Below, in pieces: positions 8,373 through 17,974 of a stretch of DNA of 64,000 nucleotides (position 1 is the stretch's first letter; the number at the start of each line of letters is the position of its first letter). The DNA comes from an uncultured Dysosmobacter sp. (lineage in GTDB: Bacteria > Bacillota > Clostridia > Oscillospirales > Oscillospiraceae): assembly GCA_947625655.1 (NCBI GenBank), contig CANQPD010000006.1, positions 1 to 64,000 of the forward strand, read 5' to 3'. A program made the translations under genes and the position numbers. The notes beneath the pieces were generated by a model, which worked only from the letters and a program-made list of their open reading frames with translations, did no database searches and was not told the DNA's origin.

Positions 8373-9389
8373 ATGCCCAGCATCTCCGTGATCGTGCCCG
8401 TCTATCAGGCGGAGAACTATTTAGAGAAGTGCGTGGAGAGCGTGACCCGGCAGACTTTTTCCGATTGGGAGCTGCTGCTGGTGGACGACGGCTGCACCGA
8501 CGATTCCCCGGCCATCTGCGACCGCTGCGCGGCGGAGGACTCCCGGATCCGGGTGTTCCACCGGAAGAAGAACGCCGGCGTCAGCGAGGCCCGGAACCTG
8601 GGCCTGCGGGAGGCCAAGGGCGACTATATCGCCTTTTTGGACGTGGACGACCGCTTTGAGTTCCGGGCGCTGGAGACGCTGTGGAGCCTGCGGGAGCAGT
8701 CTGGGGCGGACACCGTGGGCTGCGCCCACCTGAATCTGGCCCCGGGCGGCGCCAAGGCCGTGGAGCTGCTGCTGCCCGCCGGGGAGTATGACCAGCAGGG
8801 CATCCGGGAGCAGATCGTCTATCCCCTTCTGGGGGAGCGCCTGCGCCAGCCGGTGTTCAACGGCTTCATCTGGCGGTATCTCTTCTCCGCCGAGATCCTC
8901 CGCTCCGCCCGCATCACCTTTGAGGGCGCCTATCTGGAGGACGAGCTGTTTTTGATGGAGTATTTCTGCACGGCCAAAAAGCTGGCGGTGACGGAAGAGC
9001 CGCTGTACCGCTATTTCCTGAATCCCTCCTCCGCCACCCACAGGTACATGAAGGACTTCCAGAAAGTCTTTGACCGCTTCATGGCGCGGAAGGAGGCCCT
9101 GGTGAAAAAATACGCGCTGGAGGACGCCCGGCCCCAGTGGCGGGAGAACTCCAACTGGGCGGGCCTGCTGATCGCCATTGGCAATGAGTACGCCCCTGAC
9201 AACAAAAAGTCCATCCGCCAGCGGCAGAAGGCGGTGCAGGAGCTGTGCCGCCGCCCGGATATGGCCAAGGCCATCGCGGAGATTACGCCCCAGGGCCTGA
9301 GCCCCAACAAGCAGATGGTGGCCAACCTGGTCAAGGGCGGGCATTTCTTCATCCTGACCCAGATGTACCGCCTGAAAAACCGCATTTGA
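8373..9389 (+). CDS. Family 2 (GT-A fold) glycosyltransferase
   Basis: 338 aa. The N-terminal GT2 domain starts SVIVPVYQAENYL; the nucleotide-binding VDDGCTDDS and the DxD-type metal site FLDVDDRF are intact, followed by the acceptor-side EDELF motif. It transfers a sugar from a nucleotide donor onto a glycan or lipid acceptor at the inner membrane face. AAGGAGGAG precedes ATG 8373. Sixteen bases downstream is an O-antigen-ligase-like gene, so the pair probably builds and polymerises or attaches a cell-surface polysaccharide. Confidence 0.88.
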   Translation: MPSISVIVPVYQAENYLEKCVESVTRQTFSDWELLLVDDGCTDDSPAICDRCAAEDSRIRVFHRKKNAGVSEARNLGLREAKGDYIAFLDVDDRFEFRALETLWSLREQSGADTVGCAHLNLAPGGAKAVELLLPAGEYDQQGIREQIVYPLLGERLRQPVFNGFIWRYLFSAEILRSARITFEGAYLEDELFLMEYFCTAKKLAVTEEPLYRYFLNPSSATHRYMKDFQKVFDRFMARKEALVKKYALEDARPQWRENSNWAGLLIAIGNEYAPDNKKSIRQRQKAVQELCRRPDMAKAIAEITPQGLSPNKQMVANLVKGGHFFILTQMYRLKNRI

Positions 9390-9405
9390 AACGAGGAGCC
9401 GCTTT

Positions 9406-10938
9406 ATGACCCTTCTGCGCGAAAGTTATCTGTATCGTCTGTGGCTGTCCCTGCTGTCGGTATATGACGGCAGCACGGTCCATCACGTTCTGGCCGCCGC
9501 CGGCGGCTGGTGCAGCCGCCAGATCGACGGCAGCCGCGTCCTGCGGCCATTGTGCCGGGAGGGGGCGGTGGCCCGCGCCTGGCCGGACAGCGCCCTGTGC
9601 CGGGGGCTGACCTGGCTGGTGAACCTGCCGGGACGGCTGCTGCATTGGCTGTATCAGGCCTTCCGGCTGACCTTTGAGGACAGCGTCTTCGCCCGCCTGG
9701 CCTTCGCCATGGGGGAGGAGACCGCCATCGCCCAGTCCTGGCTGATCATACTGCTGTGGAGCATCCCCTTTACCTATTGGAACAACGCGTACAGCCTGAT
9801 GGGCTTCGCGCTGCTCCTGGTGCTGTTCCACGCCGGGGCCATGCACCGCGGCGCCTTCCGCCTGGATCTGGCGAACATCGGCTTTTATCCCCTGGTGCTG
9901 TTCGGAGCCATGTTTCTGGCGGTGTTTTTCTCCTATGCGCCGTCGCTGTCCCTGCGGTTTTTGTTTTATCACATCTCCGCCGCCCTCTGTGTGCTGGTGA
10001 CGGTCAGCGCCGTCCGCTGCGGGGAGGATCTGAAGCGTCTGGCCGCCGGCGGAGCCGTCTGCGTGGCGGTGTCCGGCGCCTACGGCATCATCCAGCGCAT
10101 CCAGGGCGTGGAGGTCAGCTCCTCCACCGTGGATCTGAAGGTAAACGCCGGCATGCCGGGCCGGGTGGTGTCTATCTTTGACAACGCCAACACCTTTGCC
10201 GAGGTGCTCATCATGCTGCTGCCCCTGGTGCTGGCGCTGATCCTCTGCTCGAAGCGCCTGGTCAGCAAGCTGCTGGCCTGCGGCGTGTTCGCGGTGGGCA
10301 TGGCGGCCCTGGGCATGACCTATTCCCGGGCCAGCTGGATCGGCGGCGCCTGCGCCATGGCGGTGCTGGTCTTCTTGTGGAAGCCCAGGCTGATCCCGGC
10401 GTTTTTCCTGCTGTGCTGCCTGGCGGTGCCCTTCCTGCCGGCGACGATCTGGAACCGGATTTTGACCATCGCCAACCCGTCGGACTCCTCCACCGCCAGC
10501 CGCATCCCGCTGCTCCAGGCGGCGCTGGAGGTCGTCCGCAGCCGCCCTGTCCGGGGCGCGGGCCTGGGGACCGCCGCGCCTCAGGCGTACATTGCCGACT
10601 GGAACCTCTACCACGCGGATTTCCCCTATGTCCACTCCCACAATTTCTACCTGGAGCTGTGGGTGGAGGCGGGCCTGCTGGGGGCCGTTGGATTTGTGGC
10701 GTCCATGCTGTGGAACATCAAGCGGGCGGCCCATGTTGTCCGCCACTGCCCGGATTCCGCTGTCCGGACCATTACCTGCGCCGCGGCGGCGGCCCTGTGC
10801 GGCACCATGGTCTGCGGCCTGGCGGATTATCTGTGGAATTATCCGCGGGTGATGTGCATTTTCTGGTTTGTTTTCGCCATGGCCCTGGCCGGCGTCAAGC
10901 TGTGCCTGGCGGAGGGCCCGGCTCCGAAAAGAAGCTGA
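9406..10938 (+). CDS. O-antigen ligase/polymerase-like membrane protein
   Basis: 510 aa with many hydrophobic helices spanning roughly residues 105-500. The Wzy/WaaL family pattern is present: GMTYSRASWIGGA (helix plus conserved Arg) and, further on, the periplasmic-type loop with RGAGLGTAAPQ and PYVHSHNFYLELWVEAGLLG, the conserved H-N-x-Y-L-E region. In a Gram-positive-type cell it would polymerise or transfer lipid-linked glycans outside the membrane. Same operon as the GT2 gene. GAGGAG precedes ATG 9406. Confidence 0.85.
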   Translation: MTLLRESYLYRLWLSLLSVYDGSTVHHVLAAAGGWCSRQIDGSRVLRPLCREGAVARAWPDSALCRGLTWLVNLPGRLLHWLYQAFRLTFEDSVFARLAFAMGEETAIAQSWLIILLWSIPFTYWNNAYSLMGFALLLVLFHAGAMHRGAFRLDLANIGFYPLVLFGAMFLAVFFSYAPSLSLRFLFYHISAALCVLVTVSAVRCGEDLKRLAAGGAVCVAVSGAYGIIQRIQGVEVSSSTVDLKVNAGMPGRVVSIFDNANTFAEVLIMLLPLVLALILCSKRLVSKLLACGVFAVGMAALGMTYSRASWIGGACAMAVLVFLWKPRLIPAFFLLCCLAVPFLPATIWNRILTIANPSDSSTASRIPLLQAALEVVRSRPVRGAGLGTAAPQAYIADWNLYHADFPYVHSHNFYLELWVEAGLLGAVGFVASMLWNIKRAAHVVRHCPDSAVRTITCAAAAALCGTMVCGLADYLWNYPRVMCIFWFVFAMALAGVKLCLAEGPAPKRS

Positions 10939-11033
10939 GAAACACAGGACCGATTCAACTGCGGAAGACTCTGCGTTTCCGTCCCAGCGGCCCTGCCGGG
11001 ATATAGCCTGCTTTTGTTATACTTTTGACCGTG

Positions 11034-11103
11034 AAGGATACGGCCTCTTTCGGCGTGCTCTGTGTGACAGCGCGGCCGCATAAGGCCTTATCCTTCTTTT
11101 TTA
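11034..11103 (+). terminator. Probable terminator after the ligase gene
   Basis: Inverted pair aaggatacggcc / ggccttatcctt (one bulge) followed by cttttttat. Confidence 0.6.
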
Positions 11104-11165
11104 TGCGCCTGCCCGGCGCCTGTAGGAATCCGATAAACTAAAAATCGCTTAAATTTACCATTTTC

Positions 11166-11194
11166 TTGCTATTCCCGCGTGGATGTGCTACTAT
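11166..11194 (+). promoter_or_regulatory. Candidate promoter of the fusion helicase
   Basis: TTGCTA (11166-11171), 17-bp spacer, TACTAT (11189-11194). The resulting leader of about 280 nt carries a terminator-like hairpin at 11256-11280, which could attenuate expression (inference). Confidence 0.5.
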
Positions 11195-11486
11195 CATTGA
11201 CAGCACTGCCATGTGTTGGGACAGGCCTTAGCAGTATAGCCGCAGCCGCCCGAATGCTCTGCCAGGCGGCAGAGCGTTTTCGCATATCAGTATGGAGGGC
11301 CGTTTTATGGCTGCCGGATATAAAGGCTCCGGAAGCTGCGCATCGGCAGGGATATGAAGAGCAGTGAATGGGGAACGCATCGGGCCAGGCAACTGGAAAC
11401 AGATTGCCGATCATGCGGTTATGCATACCTGAAATGTGTTGAACCTGATTGCGGCAGCGGATACTTTTACGTTTAGGGGGGCTTTG

Positions 11487-14400
11487 ATGGAAAGATCGAT
11501 CGCGTTCATTGACAGCGAAATTGGTGTCGATGATAAGAAAATACATGATCTGGGTGCCGTTCGCAATGACCGGGCCTCATTCCACAGCGCCTCTGTTTGG
11601 GAATTTTCAGAGTTTATTGCCGATGTGGAATTCCTCTGCGGCCATAATATCATCCACCATGATATGGCATATATAAGGCCGCATTTGGCAGATGGCTTTT
11701 CGGCAAAATGCATTGATACCCTTTACCTCTCCCCCTTGCTGTTCCCAAAGCGCCCCTATCACGCACTTTTAAAGGACGATAAACTTCAGGTGGATGAGCT
11801 GAATAATCCACTGAATGACGCCCGGAAAGCGGAGAAGCTGTTCTACGACGAGGTAAATGCTTTTTACAGCCTGTCTTCTGCGAAAAGGCGGATATATTGC
11901 TGTCTGCTCTACCAGTTTGAAGAGTTCCGGGGCTTTTTCAACTATGTAAATTTTGCGCCGCATCGTTTCAATGCAGAAGAACTGATCATAAGCGAATTTT
12001 ATGGAAAAATCTGCGCGAACGCCAATTTGGCGGTACTGATCAAACATTATCCGGTTGAACTTGCCTATGCCCTTGCGCTGATTTCCAGCAGGGATTATCG
12101 TTCTGTCACTCCCCGCTGGCTCCTGAAGAACTATCCTAAAATTGAGAACGTCATCAAGTATTTATGCAGCACCCCCTGTAAGGAGGGCTGCGAGTACTGC
12201 TCCTCCGTTTTGGACATTCACAAGGGCCTGAAACGAATTTTCGGATATGACAGTTTTCGCACCTATAATGGCGAGCCCCTGCAGGAGCGTGCGGCACAGG
12301 CGGCAGTAGACGGAAAATCGCTGCTGGCCGTCTTTCCAACAGGCGGCGGCAAGTCCATTACATTTCAGCTTCCTGCACTCATGGCGGGAAACGCGGTTCA
12401 TGGCCTGACAGTGGTCATTTCGCCGCTGCAGTCACTTATGAAAGATCAGGTTGACAACCTGAATGCTCTGGGCATTGTCGATGCTGTCACTGTAAACGGC
12501 CTGCTTAGCCCAATAGAAAGAGCGGATGCCTATGAGCGCGTGGCGAACGGCTTGGCAACGATACTTTATATCTCGCCGGAACAGCTTCGGTCAAAGACGA
12601 TTGAAAAAATGCTGCTGTCCCGCAGCATCGTTCGTTTTGTCATTGATGAGGCACATTGCTTTTCCGCGTGGGGACAGGATTTTCGCGTTGATTATCTTTA
12701 TATCGGTGACTTTATCCGCGAACTGCAGAAACAGAAGGGGGATAAGAGGCCGATCCCTGTGTCGTGCTTTACTGCCACGGCCAAGCAAAAGGTCATCAGT
12801 GATATCTGCGATTATTTTAAGCGCAAACTGGACCTGGACCTTGAACTGTTTGCGTCCGCGGCAACACGCGGGAACCTCCACTATGCTGTGCTGTTTAAGG
12901 AAACGGAGGAGGAAAAATACACAGCGCTTCGCGCTTTGATCGAGCAGAAAGACTGCCCGACGATCGTCTATGTCTCCCGCACAAAACGGACGAGAGAACT
13001 GGCCGATAAGTTGAACAGCGACGGGTTCCCCGCAAGACCGTTTAACGGAAAAATGGACCCCAATGAGAAAATTGAAAATCAGGAAGCATTTATGCGGAAC
13101 GAGGTCAAAGTAATCGTCGCAACCTCGGCTTTTGGCATGGGCGTAGATAAAAAAGACGTCCGGTTAGTGGTTCATTACGACATTTCGGACTCGCTTGAAA
13201 ACTATGTGCAGGAAGCCGGACGTGCCGGACGCGATCCGGCGTTGGAGGCGGATTGTTATGTCCTTTTCAATGACAATGATTTGGATAAGCATTTCATTCT
13301 GCTCAACCAGACGAAACTGAGCATCAGCGAAATTCAGCAGGTCTGGAAAGCAATCAAGGATTTGACGAAGCTCCGCCCCAATATAGCCTGCTCTCCCCTG
13401 GAGATTGCCCGCCAGGCTGGCTGGGATGACTCTGTCACTGATATTGAAACGCGGGTGAAGACCGCGGTTGCCGCATTGGAAAATGCCGGTTATATCAAGC
13501 GCGGGCGCAATGTTCCCCGCATTTTTGCCACCAGCATCCTTGTGCGAAATATGCAGGAAGCCAGCTTTAAAATCGATCAGTCGCGGCATTTTACTGACCA
13601 GCAGCGGCAGGATGCGAAACGCATTATGAAATCCCTGATTTCAAGCCGAAGCATTGCGAATGCCGGAAATGATGATGCTGAATCTCGCGTAGATTACCTT
13701 GCGGATATTCTGGGGATCCGGAAGTCCGATGTTATAACCGCAATCAATTTGATGCGTCAGGACGGCCTGCTGGCAGATTCTCAGGATATGTCGGCCTATA
13801 TTCTCAAGGCCGACACGCAGAACAAGTCCCTTCAAATTCTGGATCGTTTTGCCAAGCTGGAGGATTTTATTTTTGAGAAACTTCCGTCGGATGGATGCAT
13901 CATTGATTATAAAGAGTGGAACGAGGCGGCACTTGCCGCGGGAATCACAAGCTCCAGCGTTAAAAATCTTAAGACCCTGCTGCACTACCTGACGATTAAA
14001 AATGATATCCGCAAAGTGGAGGATGCGGAAAGCCACACGGCGATGATTCAGCCCACAATGTCCTGTGACCTTTTGACAGCCAAATTCAAGCGCAGAATGG
14101 ATGTTTGCCGTTTCATCGTAGGCGAGCTCTATGAACGCGCTGAGCAAAGAACGGATGAACGTACAGACGAAACGCCGGTGCTCTTCTCTCTCGTAGGACT
14201 TTTCAATGCTTACAAGGAGACCCGGCGGCTTGACATGGATTATGCCGTTGTCACCCTGGATGATATATCTGACGCGCTTTTGTACCTCTCAAAAATTGGA
14301 GCGATGAAACTTGAAGGCGGATTTCTGGTATCCTACAACGCTATGCAAATCAAGCGCCTTGTTACGGACAACCGTATCAAGTACAAGGTGGACGATTATC

Positions 14401-16283
14401 GGATGCTGGACGAGTTTTATAAGCAAAAGATCCAACAGATCCACATTGTCGGAGAATATGCGAACCTGATGACGCAAAATTACTTTGCTGCGCTGCAATT
14501 TGTTCAGGACTATTTCCGGATGGATTTCAGGCGGTTTATTTCCAAGTATTTCAGAGGCGAGAGAATCAAAGAAATCGACCGCAATATCACGCCTCAAAAG
14601 TATCACCAGCTTTTCGGGGAGCTCTCGGATATTCAGTCCAAAATCATCAATGACAATGCGTCTAAATATATTGTTGTCGCCGCCGGCCCCGGCAGCGGCA
14701 AGACACGTGTGCTGGTACATAAGCTGGCTTCTCTGCTTTTGCTGGAGGATGTAAAACACGAGCAGCTCTTGATGCTTACATTCTCGCGGGCAGCGGCAAC
14801 CGAGTTCAAAAAGCGCTTGCTCGGGCTGATTGGAAACGCTGCCAATTTCGTTGAAATCAAAACATTCCATTCATATTGCTTTGATCTTCTTGGAAAGATC
14901 GGCAGTTTGGAAGGGGTTGAGGACGTTGTAAAAAACGCGGCCGAAATGATCCAAAACGGCGAAGTTGAACCCGGTAGAATTATGAAGAGCGTTCTGGTCA
15001 TCGATGAAGCGCAGGATATGGATGCCCATGAGTTTGCACTGGTGCAGGCGCTGATCCGGGCGAATGATGATATGCGTGTCATTGCAGTGGGTGACGACGA
15101 CCAGAACATCTATGAATTCCGCGGCTCCAATTCCAAGTACATGGCCGCATTGCTTAGCCGCTATGGCGCGGTAAAGTATGAGATGGATGAAAACTACCGC
15201 AGCAAGGCCGGCATTGTGTCTTTGAGCAACGCCTTTATTGCCGCCATGCAGAATCGTATGAAAACCGCTCCCATTCAGGCGGTTCAATCCGAAAGCGGCA
15301 CAGTTGAAATGACACATTATATTTCGGAAAATATGGAGGCAGGACTCGTCAACCAGGTGCTTCAGACAGACCGCGGCGAAACATCTTGTATCCTGACAAA
15401 CACGAATTATGAGGCGCTGCAAATAGTCGGCCTGCTCACCCGGAAAGGAAAACGGGCAAAGCTGATCCAATCCAATGATGGATTCAGCTTGTATAACCTT
15501 GCGGAAGTGCGCTTTTTCTTGAAGTATATTGATGAGCGGTTGAATTCTCCGGTAATTGATGATAGGCTTTGGAACCAGGCAAAAGAACGGCTGTCAACCG
15601 TGTATTCCGGCAGCAGCTGCCTGCCAAACTGCTTGAAAATGCTGGAGGAATTTGAAAAGGCAAATTCGACGAAGTTCCGCACAGACGTTGGTGAATTTAT
15701 CAGAGAATCCAACTATGATGACTTTTATGAGGATGATGGGGACACGATCAGCGTTTCCACAATTCACAGGGCGAAAGGGCGTGAATTTCACACAGTCTAT
15801 TTGTTCTTAAAGAATATAACTGTGCTGAATGATGAGACGCGCCGAAAGCTGTATGTAGCCCTGACGCGGGCGAAAGATTCCTTGTACATCCATTGCAACA
15901 CCAATTTATTTGACCACGATACTTTGGCCGGTATTGTTCAAAAAACGGATACATCCGCGTATCATGAACCTAATGAAATCCTGATGCAGCTCACCCATAA
16001 GGATGTTGTGCTGAACTTCTTCAAGGATAAAAAAGAAGTTATCTTGAATATGCGCAGCGGAGATGCCCTTGCAGTTTCCGGGATTTATCTGACCGCTGAG
16101 GTGAACGGCCGGACGATATCAGTTGCGAAATTTTCAAAAGCGTTTCAAGAAAAACTAGACCTGTTGGCATCACAGGGATATCAACCATATACGGCAGCGG
16201 TCAGTTATGTTGTTGCGTGGCAGGGAGAAAATGATGAGGAGGAATCCGCAGTCCTTCTCCCAATGCTGAGCTTGCGCAAATAA
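11487..16283 (+). CDS. DEDDh exonuclease-like / RecQ (SF2) / UvrD (SF1) fusion helicase
   Basis: 1,598 aa from ATG 11487 (AGGGGGG upstream; the track's GTG 11436 has none). Domain 1 (~1-120): DnaQ-like exonuclease with FIDSE (D9, E11), GHNIIHHD (D59) and NDA (D111), but Asn106 where DEDDh enzymes have His. A Cys cluster CSTPCKEGCEYC (~235-250) precedes domain 2, a complete RecQ: FPTGGGKS (~282), DEAH (386-389), FTATA, EAGRAGRD. Domain 3 (~1060-1470) is a complete UvrD: GPGSGKT, DEAQD, GDDDQNIYEF, ENYRS, STIHRAKG, ALTRAK. Lower GC than all neighbours and no partner gene suggest a transferred single-gene island. DNA repair or anti-phage activity is inference. Confidence 0.9.
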   Translation: MERSIAFIDSEIGVDDKKIHDLGAVRNDRASFHSASVWEFSEFIADVEFLCGHNIIHHDMAYIRPHLADGFSAKCIDTLYLSPLLFPKRPYHALLKDDKLQVDELNNPLNDARKAEKLFYDEVNAFYSLSSAKRRIYCCLLYQFEEFRGFFNYVNFAPHRFNAEELIISEFYGKICANANLAVLIKHYPVELAYALALISSRDYRSVTPRWLLKNYPKIENVIKYLCSTPCKEGCEYCSSVLDIHKGLKRIFGYDSFRTYNGEPLQERAAQAAVDGKSLLAVFPTGGGKSITFQLPALMAGNAVHGLTVVISPLQSLMKDQVDNLNALGIVDAVTVNGLLSPIERADAYERVANGLATILYISPEQLRSKTIEKMLLSRSIVRFVIDEAHCFSAWGQDFRVDYLYIGDFIRELQKQKGDKRPIPVSCFTATAKQKVISDICDYFKRKLDLDLELFASAATRGNLHYAVLFKETEEEKYTALRALIEQKDCPTIVYVSRTKRTRELADKLNSDGFPARPFNGKMDPNEKIENQEAFMRNEVKVIVATSAFGMGVDKKDVRLVVHYDISDSLENYVQEAGRAGRDPALEADCYVLFNDNDLDKHFILLNQTKLSISEIQQVWKAIKDLTKLRPNIACSPLEIARQAGWDDSVTDIETRVKTAVAALENAGYIKRGRNVPRIFATSILVRNMQEASFKIDQSRHFTDQQRQDAKRIMKSLISSRSIANAGNDDAESRVDYLADILGIRKSDVITAINLMRQDGLLADSQDMSAYILKADTQNKSLQILDRFAKLEDFIFEKLPSDGCIIDYKEWNEAALAAGITSSSVKNLKTLLHYLTIKNDIRKVEDAESHTAMIQPTMSCDLLTAKFKRRMDVCRFIVGELYERAEQRTDERTDETPVLFSLVGLFNAYKETRRLDMDYAVVTLDDISDALLYLSKIGAMKLEGGFLVSYNAMQIKRLVTDNRIKYKVDDYRMLDEFYKQKIQQIHIVGEYANLMTQNYFAALQFVQDYFRMDFRRFISKYFRGERIKEIDRNITPQKYHQLFGELSDIQSKIINDNASKYIVVAAGPGSGKTRVLVHKLASLLLLEDVKHEQLLMLTFSRAAATEFKKRLLGLIGNAANFVEIKTFHSYCFDLLGKIGSLEGVEDVVKNAAEMIQNGEVEPGRIMKSVLVIDEAQDMDAHEFALVQALIRANDDMRVIAVGDDDQNIYEFRGSNSKYMAALLSRYGAVKYEMDENYRSKAGIVSLSNAFIAAMQNRMKTAPIQAVQSESGTVEMTHYISENMEAGLVNQVLQTDRGETSCILTNTNYEALQIVGLLTRKGKRAKLIQSNDGFSLYNLAEVRFFLKYIDERLNSPVIDDRLWNQAKERLSTVYSGSSCLPNCLKMLEEFEKANSTKFRTDVGEFIRESNYDDFYEDDGDTISVSTIHRAKGREFHTVYLFLKNITVLNDETRRKLYVALTRAKDSLYIHCNTNLFDHDTLAGIVQKTDTSAYHEPNEILMQLTHKDVVLNFFKDKKEVILNMRSGDALAVSGIYLTAEVNGRTISVAKFSKAFQEKLDLLASQGYQPYTAAVSYVVAWQGENDEEESAVLLPMLSLRK

Positions 16284-16591
16284 TTCGCGCCAGGATGGAG
16301 AAAAGACGAATAGATTCCCCCAAGGGCGGCTGCACAGATCAAGAAGCCGAGCGGAATGTTTCTGCCGGTCCTTTCAAGCGTTTTGCGGATATGCGAATGC
16401 TGCGGCACACAAAACGCCGGGCATTGTTCAGGCAGCTGAATACGCGGTCAAATAGAACCGATCCGGTTGAAAAGCGGAGTGGCGCCGCTCTCGCTGCGCC
16501 ACTCCGCTTAAAACTTCATGGTTTCCTGCCAGGGGCCTTTTTGTGCTGTCTGCATCATCTGGGGCAGTTCAGCGCAAAACAGGGATGTTTT
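16284..16591. other. Gene-free junction downstream of the helicase
   Basis: No supported gene; GC rises back to chromosomal level near 16470. It contains a strong palindrome at 16472-16509. The plus-strand ORF starting at 16295 is an antisense shadow of glyA beyond 16592. I see no direct repeats marking insertion ends. Confidence 0.5.
16472..16509. terminator. Hairpin between helicase and glyA
   Basis: Perfect 13-bp stem aagcggagtggcg / cgccactccgctt. No long T-tract, but its position between convergent genes suits a bidirectional terminator. Confidence 0.6.
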
Positions 16592-17848
16592 TTATTTCCG
16601 CGCCTCGTAAATGGGGAACTGGCGGCACAGGGCGTCTACCTCGGAGCGGACCTGATAGCGGCTGCCCTCAAAGTCCCGGGCCACCCGGCCCATCCAGGCG
16701 GCGATCTTCACCATCTCCGGCTCCCGGAAGCCCCGGGAGGTGACGGCGGGGGTGCCCACCCGGATGCCGCTGGTGACAAAGGGCTTTTCCGGGTCGTTGG
16801 GAATGGCGTTTTTGTTGACGGTGATCTGCACCGCGTCCAGACGGCGCTCAAACTCCTTGCCGGTGATGTGGAAGTTCCGCACGTCCACCAGACACAGGTG
16901 GTTGTCCGTGCCGCCGGACACCAGCCGGAAGCCCTGCTTGATGAGCTCCTCGGACAGCACCCTGGCATTTTTTACCACCTGTTCGCCATAGGCCTTGAAC
17001 GCCGGCGTCAGCGCCTCGCCCAGGCACACGGCCTTGGCGGCGATGATATGCTCCAGCGGGCCGCCCTGGGTGCCGGGGAAGACGGCGGAATTGACCTTTT
17101 TATAGATCTCCTCATCATTGCAGAGGATCATGCCGCCCCGGGGGCCCCGGAGGGTCTTGTGGGTGGTGGTGGTCACCACATCGGCGTAGGGAATGGGGGA
17201 GTCGTGGACCCCGGCGGCCACCAGGCCCGCGATATGGGCCATGTCCACCATCAGGTATGCGCCCACATCGTCGGCGATCTCCCGGAATCTGGCGAAGTCC
17301 AGGCGGCGGGGATAGGCGCTGGCGCCCGCCAGGATCAGCTTGGGCCTGCACGCCCTGGCAGTCTCCAGCACCTTGTCATAGTCGATGACCTCGGTATCAT
17401 CTTCCACGCCATAGGACACGATATTGAAATATTTGCCCGATATATTCACCGGACTGCCGTGGGACAGGTGGCCGCCGTGGGCAAGGCTCATGCTCAGCAC
17501 TGTGTCGCCGGGCTGGAGCAGGGCCACAAAGGCCGCCAGATTGGCGTTGGCGCCGGAGTGGGGCTGGACGTTGGCGTATTTGCAGCCGAAGAGCTGGCAG
17601 GCCCGCTGGCGGGCGATCTCCTCGGTGACGTCCACGGCATAGCAGCCGCCGTAGTACCGCTTGCCGGGATAGCCCTCGGCGTATTTGTTGGTCAGGCAGG
17701 TCCCCATGGTCAGCATGACGGCCTCACTGACGATGTTTTCGGACGCGATCAGTTCAATGTTGCGGCCCTCGCGCTGAAATTCCTCCCGGATGGAAGCGCC
17801 CACCTCCGGGTCGTATTGTGCGATGAAATCCATAGCCTGCTGGATCAT
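16592..17848 (-). CDS. glyA: Serine hydroxymethyltransferase
   Basis: 418-aa cytoplasmic PLP enzyme converting serine + tetrahydrofolate to glycine + 5,10-methylene-THF, the main one-carbon source. [13 protein letters not shown] at the N-terminus, [34 protein letters not shown] and the PLP-lysine motif [13 protein letters not shown] are all intact. Length is typical. AAGGAGA precedes ATG 17848 and a good promoter lies upstream. The next gene encodes 5-formyl-THF cyclo-ligase, a folate-cycle partner. Confidence 0.98.
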   Translation of the reverse strand: MIQQAMDFIAQYDPEVGASIREEFQREGRNIELIASENIVSEAVMLTMGTCLTNKYAEGYPGKRYYGGCYAVDVTEEIARQRACQLFGCKYANVQPHSGANANLAAFVALLQPGDTVLSMSLAHGGHLSHGSPVNISGKYFNIVSYGVEDDTEVIDYDKVLETARACRPKLILAGASAYPRRLDFARFREIADDVGAYLMVDMAHIAGLVAAGVHDSPIPYADVVTTTTHKTLRGPRGGMILCNDEEIYKKVNSAVFPGTQGGPLEHIIAAKAVCLGEALTPAFKAYGEQVVKNARVLSEELIKQGFRLVSGGTDNHLCLVDVRNFHITGKEFERRLDAVQITVNKNAIPNDPEKPFVTSGIRVGTPAVTSRGFREPEMVKIAAWMGRVARDFEGSRYQVRSEVDALCRQFPIYEARK

Positions 17849-17889
17849 GGGCAGGGTCTCCTTTCGTGGACAGAAATGTGAATGGTTCT

Positions 17890-17918
17890 ATTGTATACAA
17901 AACAGCTGGATCTGACAA
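17890..17918 (-). promoter_or_regulatory. glyA promoter
   Basis: On the minus strand: TTGTCA (17918-17913), 17-bp spacer, TACAAT (17895-17890). Confidence 0.7.
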
Positions 17919-17974
17919 GGGACAGGATCGCCGAAATCCTGTTGGCAGATCATGCGGCTTTTTGTGGGCTGCTG

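Larger units (their letters stand above)
10939..11486. other. Gene-free transition into a lower-GC island
   Basis: No supported gene. Contains the ligase terminator, a drop in GC from about 11100, a candidate promoter (11166-11194), a hairpin gctctgcc/ggcagagc followed by gtttt (11256-11280), and a ~280-nt leader before the helicase. The 62-aa ORF at 11179 has no ribosome binding site and overlaps the promoter. Confidence 0.6.

Noticed and set aside
11179-11367. 62-aa ORF before the fusion helicase
   Set aside because: No ribosome binding site and it overlaps the predicted promoter and leader hairpin.
16295-16460. Coding remnants (plus MEKRRIDSPKGG, minus ERTGRNIPLG)
   Set aside because: Neither frame has SD or recognisable domain; they look like chance open frames at the island edge.
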